Shown: positions 9,198 through 17,751, numbered from the stretch's first letter. The stretch is 64,000 nt of DNA from Rhodocyclaceae bacterium (GCA_026417115.1 JAOADW010000035.1:1-64000), one strand, 5' to 3'. A program made the numbers and translations. The notes: a model not told the origin generated them from the sequence alone.

Positions 9198-9674
9198 TCA
9201 ATGTCCCGCCTCGAAACGATGCGCGATGGCCAGACGCTCGCCCTCATGCTCGATGAGCACGGTCGCCTGCCAAAGCATGCGGCCAGTCACGCAGGCTGGA
9301 AGCATGAGATCGCCGACGAAGCGCCCTCGTTCCGCTTCACGGAGGGTTGGCCGAAGAAAGCCCATGTTCATTTCCACGCCCGCGAAATCGACTTTCACGC
9401 GCTGGGCGTGAAGCCCCCGGGTCATGACTTCGGCATGCAAAGGACGCATTGGCTCGATGGGCCTTGGCTGTAGGGAAAAGGAGACGGTCGCCCCACTCGG
9501 CAGCGTCGTCTCACAGGGCGCCCGCTGGAGATCGCAGCGCGCATCCGCCCAGAGAAAGCGATCGGCGCGGGGGGATAACGACGGTGAAAGCTTGTACGCG
9601 AGGACGACCACCCAGAGAAGCGCGAGCACCAACGCGCTATCGATGAGCAAGGAGTTGCTAGACCATTTCTTCAC
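9198..9674 (-). CDS. Membrane-anchored periplasmic protein, YtkA/FixH-like
   Basis: 158 residues: one N-terminal membrane helix (ALVLALLWVVVLAYKL) and a periplasmic beta-rich domain containing GVEMNMGFLRP and later LPACVTGRMLWQA. The M-N-M-G segment and the Cys/Met near the end could bind copper. The fold resembles small FixH/YtkA-like domains often found with oxidase or copper genes; the assignment is loose. First gene of the operon divergent from nosZ, with the PCu(A)C chaperone downstream, suggesting a role in copper supply for N2O reductase. Confidence 0.6.
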   Translation of the reverse strand: MKKWSSNSLLIDSALVLALLWVVVLAYKLSPSLSPRADRFLWADARCDLQRAPCETTLPSGATVSFSLQPRPIEPMRPLHAEVMTRGLHAQRVKVDFAGVEMNMGFLRPTLREAERGRFVGDLMLPACVTGRMLWQATVLIEHEGERLAIAHRFEAGH

Positions 9675-9721
9675 GGCGACTAGACTACCATGTTCTCTTC
9701 TCGGATAGAGCCCCGTATTCC

Positions 9722-9735
9722 TTGACGAACATCAA
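9722..9735 (+). promoter_or_regulatory. FNR/DNR-type box upstream of nosZ
   Basis: TTGACGAACATCAA has the form TTGAC-N4-ATCAA, one base from the palindromic FNR/DNR consensus TTGAT-N4-ATCAA. Its centre is at 9728.5. A -10-like TAGAGT at 9758-9763 would set transcription start near 9770, exactly 41.5 bp from the box centre, the class II activator position. Low-oxygen or NO-dependent control of nosZ is inferred. Confidence 0.8.
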
Positions 9736-9827
9736 GGCGCGCCTTCTTCCGCCTCTTTAGAGTGGGTGCGGCAATTTGTCGCATGGCCTGAGCCATGTCC
9801 AATGATCCTTGAGAGGAGGAACAGAAG

Positions 9828-12119
9828 ATGGGCAAGTCAAACAAGCGCGCAGGCTCCATGATCCTGGCCACGGTATTGGGGTTAGGGGCGGTGACGGTGT
9901 GGTCGGCGGAGACGCTGCAGGATGTGATGAAGCGACGGGGGTTGAGTCAGCAGGATTTGCTGGCGGCGGCGAAGACCTATGTGCCCACGGGTGGGCGAGA
10001 CGAATTCGTCGTGTTCAGTTCGGGAGGGCAATCGGGGCAGGTGATCGTCTATGGCGTGCCCTCGATGCGCATCCTGAAGTATTTGGCGGTCTTCACCCCT
10101 GAGCCCTGGCAAGGGTATGGCTTCGATGACAACTCGAAGGCGGTGCTCAAGCAAGGGCGTATCGATGGCAAGGACATCACCTGGGGGGATACTCACCATC
10201 CGGCCATTTCCGAGACCAATGGCGAATACGACGGTCAGTTCCTCTTCATCAACGACAAGGCCAATCCGCGCATAGCCGTCATCGACCTCAGAGACTTCGA
10301 GACCAAGCAGATCGTCGTCAATCCGGTGTTCAAGTCCGAGCATGGCGGCGCCTTCGTCACCGAGAACACCGAGTATGTAATCGAGGCCGCGCAATATCCG
10401 GCGCCGCTCGAGAACAAGAAGTTCTATCCTCTCGAGGAGATGAACGAGAAATATCGCGGCGGCATCACCTACTGGAAATTCGACCGCAAAGAAGGGCGCA
10501 TCAAACCCGCCGAATCCTTCACCATCGAGGCGCCCCCCTATTGGCAGGATCTTTCCGACGCGGGCAAAGGGCCTTCCCATGGCTGGGCCTTCACCAACAG
10601 CTTCTGCTCCGAACGCTACGTGGGCGGCATCGAGAAAGGCCGTCCTCCCTATGAGGCCGGCTGCTCGGCAAAAGACACCGATTACCTGCACGTAATGAAC
10701 TGGAAGAAGGCCGAGGAATTGGTCAAGGCCGGCAAAGCCAAGAAGATCAATGGCCACAACGTCCTGCCCTTGGAGGTCGCAGCCAAGGAAGGCGTGCTCT
10801 TCCTCGTGCCCGAACCCAAGAGCCCGCATGGCGTCGATGTCTCCCCCGACGGCAAATACATCATCGTCGGCGGCAAGCTCGACACCCATGCCTCGGTCTA
10901 TTCCTTCGACAAGATCATGGCTGCGATCAAAGCCGGCAAGTTCGAAGGCAAAGACCCCTATGGCATCCCGGTGATCGCCATGAAAGACGCCTTGCATACG
11001 CAGGTGGCCTTGGGCCTTGGCCCCTTGCACACCCAGTTCGACGCCAAGAAGTGCATCGCCTATACCTCGCTTTACGTCGATAGCCAGGTGGCCAAGTGGG
11101 ACTATTGCGAGGGCAAGGTGCTCGACAAGATCTCCGTGCATTACAACATCGGCCACCTCATGACCATGGAAGGCGATTCCGCCAAGCCCGCGGGCAAGTA
11201 TCTGGTCGCGCTCAACAAGCTCGCCATCGACCGCTTCGTGCCCGTCGGCCCGCTGCATCCGCAAAACCATCAGCTCATCGACATTTCCAACGACAAGATG
11301 CAGCTCCTCTACGACATGCCCTTGCCCTTGGGCGAACCTCACTACGCCGTGGCCATCGCCGCAAGCAAACTCAAACCCGGCGTGCGCTATAAGGTCGGCA
11401 CCGATTCCCGCACCGACCGCCCACATCCTGGCGCAGTCAAGGCCGGCGAAGAGCGCGTGGTGAGAAAAGGCAACAAGGTCGAGGTCTTCGGCAGCCTCAT
11501 CCGCTCGCACATCACGCCCGAAACGATCGAGGCCGAGGTCGGCGACGAGGTCGTGATCCATCTCACCAACCTCGAGCGCGCCCAGGACGAAACCCATGGC
11601 TTCGCCGTCTCCACCTACAACGTCCATGCCTCGGTAGAACCCGGCAAAACCGTGACGGTGAGCTTCAAGGCCGACAAGGAAGGCGTCTATCCCTACTACT
11701 GCACCGAGTTCTGCTCGGCCTTGCACCTCGAAATGATGGGCTATCTCCTCGTCAAACCCAAAGGATGGAAACCCACCAAGGTTGCCCTCGCCGCCGCCGG
11801 CTATACCGAGGAAGACTATAAGAAAACCTTGAAGAAGATCGCCGACACCCAGGCCGTGATCGACCAGGTGGTCGCCTTCATCACCTCCGTCAACTACAAA
11901 GACTTCCCCGACGTCGTCGCCATGGTCGAAGACGCCACCGACCAACTCGGCAAAATCCCCGACGCCAAAGCCAAACACGAGGCCGCCGCCGCCAAGAAAG
12001 ACTGGGAACAGGCCAACCTCTGGGCCGAACAGGTCTGGCAATACCAAGTCAAAGCCGCCGACCTCGGCCTCCGCGCCAAAACCTACCTCGAACAAAAAGG
12101 CGCGAAAAAGATCAAGTGA
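9828..12119 (+). CDS. nosZ: Nitrous oxide reductase, clade II (Sec-dependent)
   Basis: 763-residue periplasmic copper enzyme reducing N2O to N2. The leader (MILATVLGLGAVTVWSA) lacks a twin-arginine motif, the mark of clade II (atypical) NosZ. The N-terminal beta-propeller carries the histidines for the CuZ cluster (for example DTHHP near 123, EHGGAF near 172, HGWAF near 251, SPHGVD near 334, NIGHL near 442). The C-terminal cupredoxin has the CuA site CTEFCSALHLEMM near 625. After CuA an extra helical tail of about 110 residues follows, rich in Ala/Lys/Glu, with no haem motif. The start has a strong GAGGAGGA site. It leads the nos cluster behind an FNR-type box. Confidence 0.98.
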   Translation: MGKSNKRAGSMILATVLGLGAVTVWSAETLQDVMKRRGLSQQDLLAAAKTYVPTGGRDEFVVFSSGGQSGQVIVYGVPSMRILKYLAVFTPEPWQGYGFDDNSKAVLKQGRIDGKDITWGDTHHPAISETNGEYDGQFLFINDKANPRIAVIDLRDFETKQIVVNPVFKSEHGGAFVTENTEYVIEAAQYPAPLENKKFYPLEEMNEKYRGGITYWKFDRKEGRIKPAESFTIEAPPYWQDLSDAGKGPSHGWAFTNSFCSERYVGGIEKGRPPYEAGCSAKDTDYLHVMNWKKAEELVKAGKAKKINGHNVLPLEVAAKEGVLFLVPEPKSPHGVDVSPDGKYIIVGGKLDTHASVYSFDKIMAAIKAGKFEGKDPYGIPVIAMKDALHTQVALGLGPLHTQFDAKKCIAYTSLYVDSQVAKWDYCEGKVLDKISVHYNIGHLMTMEGDSAKPAGKYLVALNKLAIDRFVPVGPLHPQNHQLIDISNDKMQLLYDMPLPLGEPHYAVAIAASKLKPGVRYKVGTDSRTDRPHPGAVKAGEERVVRKGNKVEVFGSLIRSHITPETIEAEVGDEVVIHLTNLERAQDETHGFAVSTYNVHASVEPGKTVTVSFKADKEGVYPYYCTEFCSALHLEMMGYLLVKPKGWKPTKVALAAAGYTEEDYKKTLKKIADTQAVIDQVVAFITSVNYKDFPDVVAMVEDATDQLGKIPDAKAKHEAAAAKKDWEQANLWAEQVWQYQVKAADLGLRAKTYLEQKGAKKIK

Positions 12120-12165
12120 GTGGCCAAGCAAAAAAGTCGGAAATTTGATCTGATTCAAGGATCAA

Positions 12166-12195
12166 GGCGAAGGAAGGAAGTAACCTTCCTTCGCC
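12166..12195 (+). promoter_or_regulatory. Strong hairpin between nosZ and nosC1
   Basis: GGCGAAGGAAGG (12166-12177) and CCTTCCTTCGCC (12184-12195) form a perfect 12-bp stem with a 6-nt loop AAGTAA. No T-run follows, so it is not a classical terminator. It probably stabilises the nosZ 3' end or partly attenuates transcription, setting nosZ above the downstream accessory genes; this is inference. Confidence 0.6.
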
Positions 12196-12221
12196 GTTCT
12201 TCGCCAGGAAAGGAAATCCCC

Positions 12222-12530
12222 ATGAAGAAGCCACTGCTCTGCCTCGCCGCCTCGCTGCTGGCCGTTTCTTTCGCCCACGCCAAAGACGGCGCCACGCTCT
12301 ACAAGGAAAAAACCTGTATCGCTTGCCATGGCAAGGACGCAAAGACGCCGATCCAGCCCAACTATCCGAAGATCGCGGGTCAGAATGCCGATTATGCGCT
12401 GCAACAAATGAAAGACATCAAAAGCGGGGCGCGCAACAATGGCCAGAGCGCTGCCATGAAAGGCGTCATGCATCTAGTCAATGACGAGGAAATGAAAATC
12501 CTCGCGGATTGGCTGTCAAAGCTCAAATGA
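12222..12530 (+). CDS. nosC1: Periplasmic monohaem cytochrome c (NosC1)
   Basis: 102 residues with a signal peptide (LCLAASLLAVSFAHA) and one CIACH haem site near residue 33; Met residues in the second half (for example GVMHL) can serve as axial ligand. This is the small c-type cytochrome that follows nosZ in clade II clusters and is thought to feed electrons to NosZ or link it to the NosGH side. Start set by AGGAAAGGAAA before ATG 12222. Confidence 0.88.
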   Translation: MKKPLLCLAASLLAVSFAHAKDGATLYKEKTCIACHGKDAKTPIQPNYPKIAGQNADYALQQMKDIKSGARNNGQSAAMKGVMHLVNDEEMKILADWLSKLK

Positions 12531-12531
12531 A

Positions 12532-12545
12532 TCGGAATATTCCGA
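12532..12545. repeat. Perfect 14-bp palindrome after nosC1
   Basis: TCGGAATATTCCGA begins two bases after the nosC1 stop. With no spacer it is a poor RNA hairpin but a good shape for a dimeric protein operator. The 12531-12660 gap before nosC2 holds no gene. No known regulator is assigned. Confidence 0.45.
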
Positions 12546-12660
12546 AGCGACAAATCAGTCCGCGCCGAATGACCTTCTCCTGATTTTCGACTACCCTAAC
12601 AGAGGCTACTCGCGTGGCCGCCCCTGCACAACCAGACCTTTTCGACCTGAAGGAAAGACC

Positions 12661-13401
12661 ATGAAACACTTGATCGCCCTGGTCATCGCGACCGCTTTCA
12701 TTCCCGCCTCCGCGTTCGCACAAGCCCCCGCGCCGAAGAAGGCGGGCATTGAGAGCAAGGAATACAAATGGAACGTGATGGAAGGCAAAAAAGCCGAGGC
12801 GTTGAAGCTCAAGGGAGATCCCAAGGCGGGAGAAGAGAGTTATGAAGTCTGTGGCGCCTGCCACCTGCCCAATGGCGCAGGACGCCCCGACGGCACCTTC
12901 CCGCAGCTCGCCGGCCAACACGCAACCGTGCTGATCAAGCAAATGGCTGACATCGTCGAGGGGCTGCGCGACAACCCGACGATGTACCCCTTCGCCAAGG
13001 AAGCGCTCAAAGACCCTCAAGAGCTCGCCAATACCGCCGCCTACATCCAGACCTTGTGCATCCCGACCGATCACGGCAAATATGAAGGCAAGGACTATGC
13101 GCAGCAGGTGGCCAAAGGCAAAGAGCTTTATGAAAAAGAATGCAAGGAGTGTCATGGCCCCAATGGCGAAGGCAACGCGGAGAAGTTCTATCCGGTCATT
13201 GCCGGCCAACATTACAAATACTTGTTGCGACAGATGACCGAGATCCGCGACGGCAAGCGCCGTAACGCCAATCCCGACATGGTCAAGGTCATCAGCAAAT
13301 ACACCGACGACCAGCTAGTCGCGATTTCGGCCTATCAAGCAAGCCTCAAGATGCCGGGCAAGATGTGTGCGGAAAAAGGCGCGAAGAAGAAAAAAGGATG
13401 A
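12661..13401 (+). CDS. nosC2: Periplasmic dihaem cytochrome c (NosC2)
   Basis: 246 residues: a signal peptide ending near AFA, then two cytochrome c4-like domains with CGACH (about residue 64) and CKECH (about residue 161). Each domain has the conserved FPQLAGQH or FYPVIAGQH segment after the haem site. A Lys-rich tail ends the protein. In clade II nos clusters this dihaem protein is a candidate electron carrier between the membrane quinol-oxidising part and NosZ. Preceded by AAGGAAAG. Follows nosC1 by 130 bp. Confidence 0.88.
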   Translation: MKHLIALVIATAFIPASAFAQAPAPKKAGIESKEYKWNVMEGKKAEALKLKGDPKAGEESYEVCGACHLPNGAGRPDGTFPQLAGQHATVLIKQMADIVEGLRDNPTMYPFAKEALKDPQELANTAAYIQTLCIPTDHGKYEGKDYAQQVAKGKELYEKECKECHGPNGEGNAEKFYPVIAGQHYKYLLRQMTEIRDGKRRNANPDMVKVISKYTDDQLVAISAYQASLKMPGKMCAEKGAKKKKG

Positions 13402-13498
13402 CGTCGCAGGCCGCTCGTTTGGGGGGGAGCGGGCGGCATAAAAACCATCGCCCTGCCCTTTTCGCGGGCGCCGAGACATCAACGCAGAGAATGCCCCT

Positions 13499-14476
13499 AT
13501 GCAAGCAAGCAATAAAACCATCGCCGGCCTGACCTTGATTGCCCTGGTGGCCATGATCGCGGCTTATTTTTCGCCCATCTGGTGGGTCGCGCTGACGGCG
13601 CCGAACTATCCCAAAGACGCCTTCCCGGATGGCATTCGCATCCATTTCCACTTCGACGGCGTCTATAACGGCTGCAAGACCGCGCCCAAGACGAGCCGCC
13701 TGGCCGGCGAGATCCTCGAGCGCGACATCGATCATACCGTCGAGCGTTACAACCCCGTGCTCGACAAAGGGAAAGACGTCAATAAGGGGGCCGTCGGTCT
13801 CGATTGCGTGCACGAGATGAATACCATCAACCATTATGTCGGCATGTTCCCGATCGCAACCGGAGCGCCCGTCGAGCGGCCGCTTTCGAAATTCTTCATC
13901 GCCTTCTTCGCCGTCATGCTTCTGGGGTTCATGATCACGCAGAAAAAGCTGCGGCTGGCCGTGCTCGCCCTTGGCTTCGTCCTCGTGGCGAGCTGGACGA
14001 TCATCGATCAATACGTGCTCGGCCATCTCGCGCGTCATGTCGCGGAATATGTCAAAGAAACGGGCGCTTTCTTCCGAGAGCCGGAAAAAATCCAGGCCTG
14101 GGGAGAAAACGTGCGCTTCATCACCGGCATCGTCATCGCCGGCATGATCGCGGCGATGGCGATCGTGCTCGTGGGGGTATGGAAAGGGCCGCGGAAATTC
14201 GAGCTCTTGCTCGCCGGCGTCCCTGCTCTGCTGCCTTTTTTCTTCGTCATCGAATATTCGGCCTGGCTCTGGTTCTTCGGGCACAACCTCCACCCCTGGG
14301 GAGCTTTCACGGTCAAGCCCTTCATGCCCACCGTCTTCGGCGAAGGCAAAGTCGCGCAATTTTCGACCTATTCGTATCCTTACTGGGGTTTCGGGCTCTT
14401 GCTCGTGGTCTTCGTCTGTCTGACGATCGCCGTCTTGCTGCGTCGCAAGCAGCTATCATCGCCTACGGGGGAATGA
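13499..14476 (+). CDS. nosB: NosB-type integral membrane protein
   Basis: 325 residues with about six transmembrane helices and an N-terminal periplasmic loop of roughly 100 residues (FHFDGVYNGCKT, LDCVHEMNTINHYVGM) with two Cys and several His. Matches the clade II-specific NosB by position between the cytochromes and nosD and by character. NosR, the flavoprotein of clade I clusters, is absent, and NosB is thought to take part in its place; the exact function is not established. nosD begins one base after its stop. Confidence 0.82.
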   Translation: MQASNKTIAGLTLIALVAMIAAYFSPIWWVALTAPNYPKDAFPDGIRIHFHFDGVYNGCKTAPKTSRLAGEILERDIDHTVERYNPVLDKGKDVNKGAVGLDCVHEMNTINHYVGMFPIATGAPVERPLSKFFIAFFAVMLLGFMITQKKLRLAVLALGFVLVASWTIIDQYVLGHLARHVAEYVKETGAFFREPEKIQAWGENVRFITGIVIAGMIAAMAIVLVGVWKGPRKFELLLAGVPALLPFFFVIEYSAWLWFFGHNLHPWGAFTVKPFMPTVFGEGKVAQFSTYSYPYWGFGLLLVVFVCLTIAVLLRRKQLSSPTGE

Positions 14477-14477
14477 A

Positions 14478-15887
14478 ATGCGCCGCTGGCGCAAGGAATG
14501 CACCGCGCTGCTCTTGGCAGGCGCTTCTTTGTTCGTCACCGCCCAACCTGCGCACGAGGAGATCGGCTGGCGCGGCGAAGAAACTGCAGACGCCCCGAGC
14601 GGCAAGACACGCATGCGTTCGCCCTCCGACTTTACGACCATGGGCGCGCCCCGCGTTGCCGTCGACCGTCCCAAGCCTTTTTTTCCCCTTCATGAGCGGC
14701 ATTCGCGAATCCATGGCCTGCGCCCCTTTCAGGAGCTCGTCGATGCCGCGCCCCCAGGTTCGACGTTGCGGCCCGCGCCGGGCGCCTATGCTGGGCCAGT
14801 CGTCCTGAAAAAACCCCTGATCATCGAAGGCAATGGTCGAGTGACGATCGACGCCGGCGGGAAAGGAACGGTTTTCTCGCTCGAAACCGACGGCGCCATC
14901 TTGCGCGGCCTGCATCTCACGGGATCGGGCGAATCACATGACACCGACGACGCCTGCCTCGACGTGCGCGGCAGCCACAACGTCATCGAAAATCTCGTCA
15001 TCGACGACTGCCTGTTCGGCATCGACCTCAAGCAGGCGCATCACAATCTGGTACGCGCCAACCGCATCCGCTCGAAGCCTTTCGAACTCGGCGTACGCGG
15101 CGATGGCCTACGCCTCTGGTATAGCCATCACAATCGCATCGAAGAAAACGAAATCGCGGAAGTGCGCGACATGGTCGCCTGGTATTCGAGCCGCAATGTC
15201 TTCCGTCGCAACGTCGGACGCAGCAGCCGTTACTCGTTCCATTTCATGTTCGCCTATGACAATCTCGTCGAGGAGAACCGCTTTCATGACAATACCGTCG
15301 GCATCTATTTGATGTATACCGAAGGAATGAAGGTGCGCAAGAACGTGATCACGCACGCCCATAGCGCCGCCGGCATGGCCTTGGGTTTCAAGGAGGCTTC
15401 GGATGCCGACATTGAAGACAACGAGATCCTCTATTGCGCGGTCGGCGTCGGCTCTGATCTTTCGCCTTTTCAGCCCGGCACCACGATCCGTTTTCGTCGC
15501 AACCGCTTCGCGTATAACGGCATCGCCGTCCATTTCACCTCCGAACTGGGCGGCAATTTTTTCGAAAACAACGTGTTCGAGGGAAATCTGAACCACGTGG
15601 TGCAAAGCGGCAGGGGTCGGGGCGCATTGAACCATTATCACGGCAATTACTGGGACGATTACCAGGGCTTCGATCGCAACCACGATGGCGTCGGCGACAT
15701 CCCCTATGAGTCCTATGCCTTCGCCGACAGAATATGGATCGAAGAACCGATGGCGCGTTTTTTCAAAACCTCGCCCCTGCTCGAGCTGCTCGACTTTCTC
15801 GAGCGTCTGGCGCCTTTTTCGGCGCCCGAGCTGCAGGCCCGTGACGAAGCGCCTCGCCTGACGAAACCAAGGGGAACCGCCGGATGA
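14478..15887 (+). CDS. nosD: NosD, periplasmic copper-insertion protein
   Basis: 469 residues. An N-terminal signal peptide (LLLAGASLFVTAQPA) is followed by a linker of about 60 residues and then a right-handed parallel beta-helix of carbohydrate-binding/CASH repeats, seen as repeated G/N-rich segments such as GSHNVIENLVIDDCLFGIDL and FHDNTVGIYL. NosD partners with the NosFY ABC transporter to supply sulfur/copper for the CuZ centre. Its start follows the nosB stop by one base and its end overlaps nosG by ATGA. Confidence 0.94.
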   Translation: MRRWRKECTALLLAGASLFVTAQPAHEEIGWRGEETADAPSGKTRMRSPSDFTTMGAPRVAVDRPKPFFPLHERHSRIHGLRPFQELVDAAPPGSTLRPAPGAYAGPVVLKKPLIIEGNGRVTIDAGGKGTVFSLETDGAILRGLHLTGSGESHDTDDACLDVRGSHNVIENLVIDDCLFGIDLKQAHHNLVRANRIRSKPFELGVRGDGLRLWYSHHNRIEENEIAEVRDMVAWYSSRNVFRRNVGRSSRYSFHFMFAYDNLVEENRFHDNTVGIYLMYTEGMKVRKNVITHAHSAAGMALGFKEASDADIEDNEILYCAVGVGSDLSPFQPGTTIRFRRNRFAYNGIAVHFTSELGGNFFENNVFEGNLNHVVQSGRGRGALNHYHGNYWDDYQGFDRNHDGVGDIPYESYAFADRIWIEEPMARFFKTSPLLELLDFLERLAPFSAPELQARDEAPRLTKPRGTAG

Positions 15888-16762
15888 GCAAAGACGAACT
15901 CCCCCAAGAAGCGCCCTCGAACGAAACGAGCCAGGCCGCCGCCAAGCCGCCGCTTTCGAAAGAGCGACGTCTCCAAGCGCGAAGGAAGCTTTTGCGCACG
16001 TTTTTGCTTACCGGTGGGATCTTCGGGGCGGCCGCTTCCGGTTTCCTGCCCCTTGCATATGCCCAAAAGAAACGTCTGCGTCCTCCCGGCGCTCTCGACG
16101 AAAAGGACTTACTCGCCTCCTGCATCAAGTGCGGCCAATGTGTGCAAGTCTGCCCCGTCGAAGCGATCAAGCTCGCCGATCTCGTCGATGGCATGGGCGT
16201 GGGCGTGCCCTACATCGAGGCGCGCGCACAAGCCTGCGATTTCTCCTGTGATGCGATCCAATGCATACTTGCTTGTCCCACCGGCGCGCTGACTTATAAA
16301 AAGCCCGCTGGCATGCGCATTCGCCCTGGCGCCCCGCTCGCGAGCAAACCGATCCTGCTTGCCAAGGAAAAAGACGCCGAGCCGACGCTGAACATGAGCG
16401 AACGCATCGGCGTGGCGCGCCTGACGCGCCCCGAGTCGTGTCTGGCGCGTAAGGGGCAAGGCTTCAAAGGATTGGCGCGTGGCCCCGATTTTCCCGGCAA
16501 GTTACGCTATGTCGAGATCGATCGCTGGCGGCCGATCAAAGTCGCCGAGCATCCTTATGACGTTCCGCTTTGTGATCTCTGCGTGCAGGCCTGTCCGATC
16601 AAAGGAGCGATCACGCTCGAAAAAGTCACCGGCCCAGAGGGCCAAGTGCGCGCCCTTCCCGTCGTGCATGAGCCCTGCGTCGGCTGCGGCGTTTGCGAAA
16701 TGATCTGTCCTACGGAACCCGCGAGCATCGAGGTGATGCCCGGCGAAGGCTGGAGAGCGTAA
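15884..16762 (+). CDS. nosG: NosG, NapG-like periplasmic 4x[4Fe-4S] ferredoxin
   Basis: 292 residues. The N-terminus has RRKLLRTFLL and a hydrophobic stretch ending in AYA, a plausible Tat signal as in NapG. Four ferredoxin-type Cys groups follow: CIKCGQCVQVCP (about residue 84), CDFSCDAIQCILACP, CDLCVQACP and CVGCGVCEMICP near the end. With NosH it should form a quinol dehydrogenase passing electrons into the periplasm. ATGA overlap with nosD; nosH starts 2 bp after its stop. Confidence 0.93.
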   Translation: MSKDELPQEAPSNETSQAAAKPPLSKERRLQARRKLLRTFLLTGGIFGAAASGFLPLAYAQKKRLRPPGALDEKDLLASCIKCGQCVQVCPVEAIKLADLVDGMGVGVPYIEARAQACDFSCDAIQCILACPTGALTYKKPAGMRIRPGAPLASKPILLAKEKDAEPTLNMSERIGVARLTRPESCLARKGQGFKGLARGPDFPGKLRYVEIDRWRPIKVAEHPYDVPLCDLCVQACPIKGAITLEKVTGPEGQVRALPVVHEPCVGCGVCEMICPTEPASIEVMPGEGWRA

Positions 16763-16764
16763 AC

Positions 16765-17751
16765 ATGAGCGAAGCATTACGGCGCCGCTTCAAGGAGCAG
16801 ATCAAGGCAATGTTCGGCGCAGAACCGCAAAAACCGGCGCTGATCGAAGAACGCGCCCAGAAAGTCCATGAACTCAAGCGGCTGACCAATAAGGCCGAGC
16901 TCGCCGCCGCCAAGGAGGCACACCGGGCGCGCGCGAAACATCATCGATGGCGCAATCGCCGCTGGCTGACCCTGATCCTCGTCAATCTGCTGTTCGTCGT
17001 TTCCTTCCAGCTGGATATCCAGATCCTCGAAGGTGCGCTGACCGCATCGCGTTTCATCGGCTTTCATCTCATTGACCTCAATTCCGCCTTACAGGTGATG
17101 CTGGCGCACAAACACATCATCACCAACCTTCTGATCGGCACCGCGACGGTGGCGGTGCTCTGGCTGCTCTTGGGCGGGCGCAGTTTCTGTTCCTGGGTGT
17201 GCCCTTATCACTTGCTTGCCGAATGGGCGGAAAAAATCCATTTGTGGCTGGCGGCCAAAAAACTCGTCGTCGATCAGCCGATCGATCGCCGCCTGCGAAG
17301 TGCTTTCTGGGTCGTCTTCGCGCTGCTGGCGCTGCTGACGGGCTATACCGTTTATGAGGCGATTTCTCCCACCGGCATCGTCTCCCGCACGATCATCTAC
17401 GGCGCCATGAGCCTTTGGGCCTTCGTTTGGGTATTGGCGCTGCTCGTGTTCGAGATTTTCTTCGTGCGCCGCGCCTGGTGTCGCTACGCTTGCCCCATCG
17501 GCCTCACCTATGGCGTCATCGGCATCTTTTCACCGCTGCGCATCAAATACACGCTTGCGACGTGCTTCCACGAAGGCGAGTGTCGCAAAGTCTGCCTCGT
17601 GCCCCATGTGCTCGATACGGTGATCAAAGGCCGCGCCGTCGACATCGAAGTGCCGATTGGACCCGATTGCACGCGCTGTGGCCTTTGTGTCGATGTCTGT
17701 CCGACGGGCTCCTTGAAATTCGACATCAAGGGGCTGTCGAAACTGATGTGA
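16765..17751 (+). CDS. nosH: NosH, NapH-like membrane ferredoxin/quinol dehydrogenase subunit
   Basis: 328 residues. A basic N-terminal region of about 75 residues precedes four transmembrane helices. After the second helix comes GRSFCSWVCPYHLLAEW and before the C-terminus RRAWCRYACPIG, the CxxxCP signatures of NapH. Two [4Fe-4S] motifs end it (CFHEGECRKVC, and CTRCGLCVDVCP). It is expected to oxidise menaquinol and pass electrons to NosG. ATG 16765 is the first sensible start after nosG. Confidence 0.93.
   Translation: MSEALRRRFKEQIKAMFGAEPQKPALIEERAQKVHELKRLTNKAELAAAKEAHRARAKHHRWRNRRWLTLILVNLLFVVSFQLDIQILEGALTASRFIGFHLIDLNSALQVMLAHKHIITNLLIGTATVAVLWLLLGGRSFCSWVCPYHLLAEWAEKIHLWLAAKKLVVDQPIDRRLRSAFWVVFALLALLTGYTVYEAISPTGIVSRTIIYGAMSLWAFVWVLALLVFEIFFVRRAWCRYACPIGLTYGVIGIFSPLRIKYTLATCFHEGECRKVCLVPHVLDTVIKGRAVDIEVPIGPDCTRCGLCVDVCPTGSLKFDIKGLSKLM

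Noticed and set aside
9722-9735. The same FNR box as a class II site for the divergent copper operon
   Set aside because: At the position required on the minus strand the -10 would be AAGAGA, which is not promoter-like. A class I or repressor role remains possible.
9882-12158. 758-codon open frame antisense to nosZ
   Set aside because: It mirrors nosZ codon by codon, is absurdly rich in Gly/Asp/Val/His, and matches no family. It is a by-product of GC-rich codon use.
13402-13498. Terminator between nosC2 and nosB
   Set aside because: A GCCGCTC/GAGCGGGC pairing around a G-run is imperfect and lacks a T-run; not strong enough to list.
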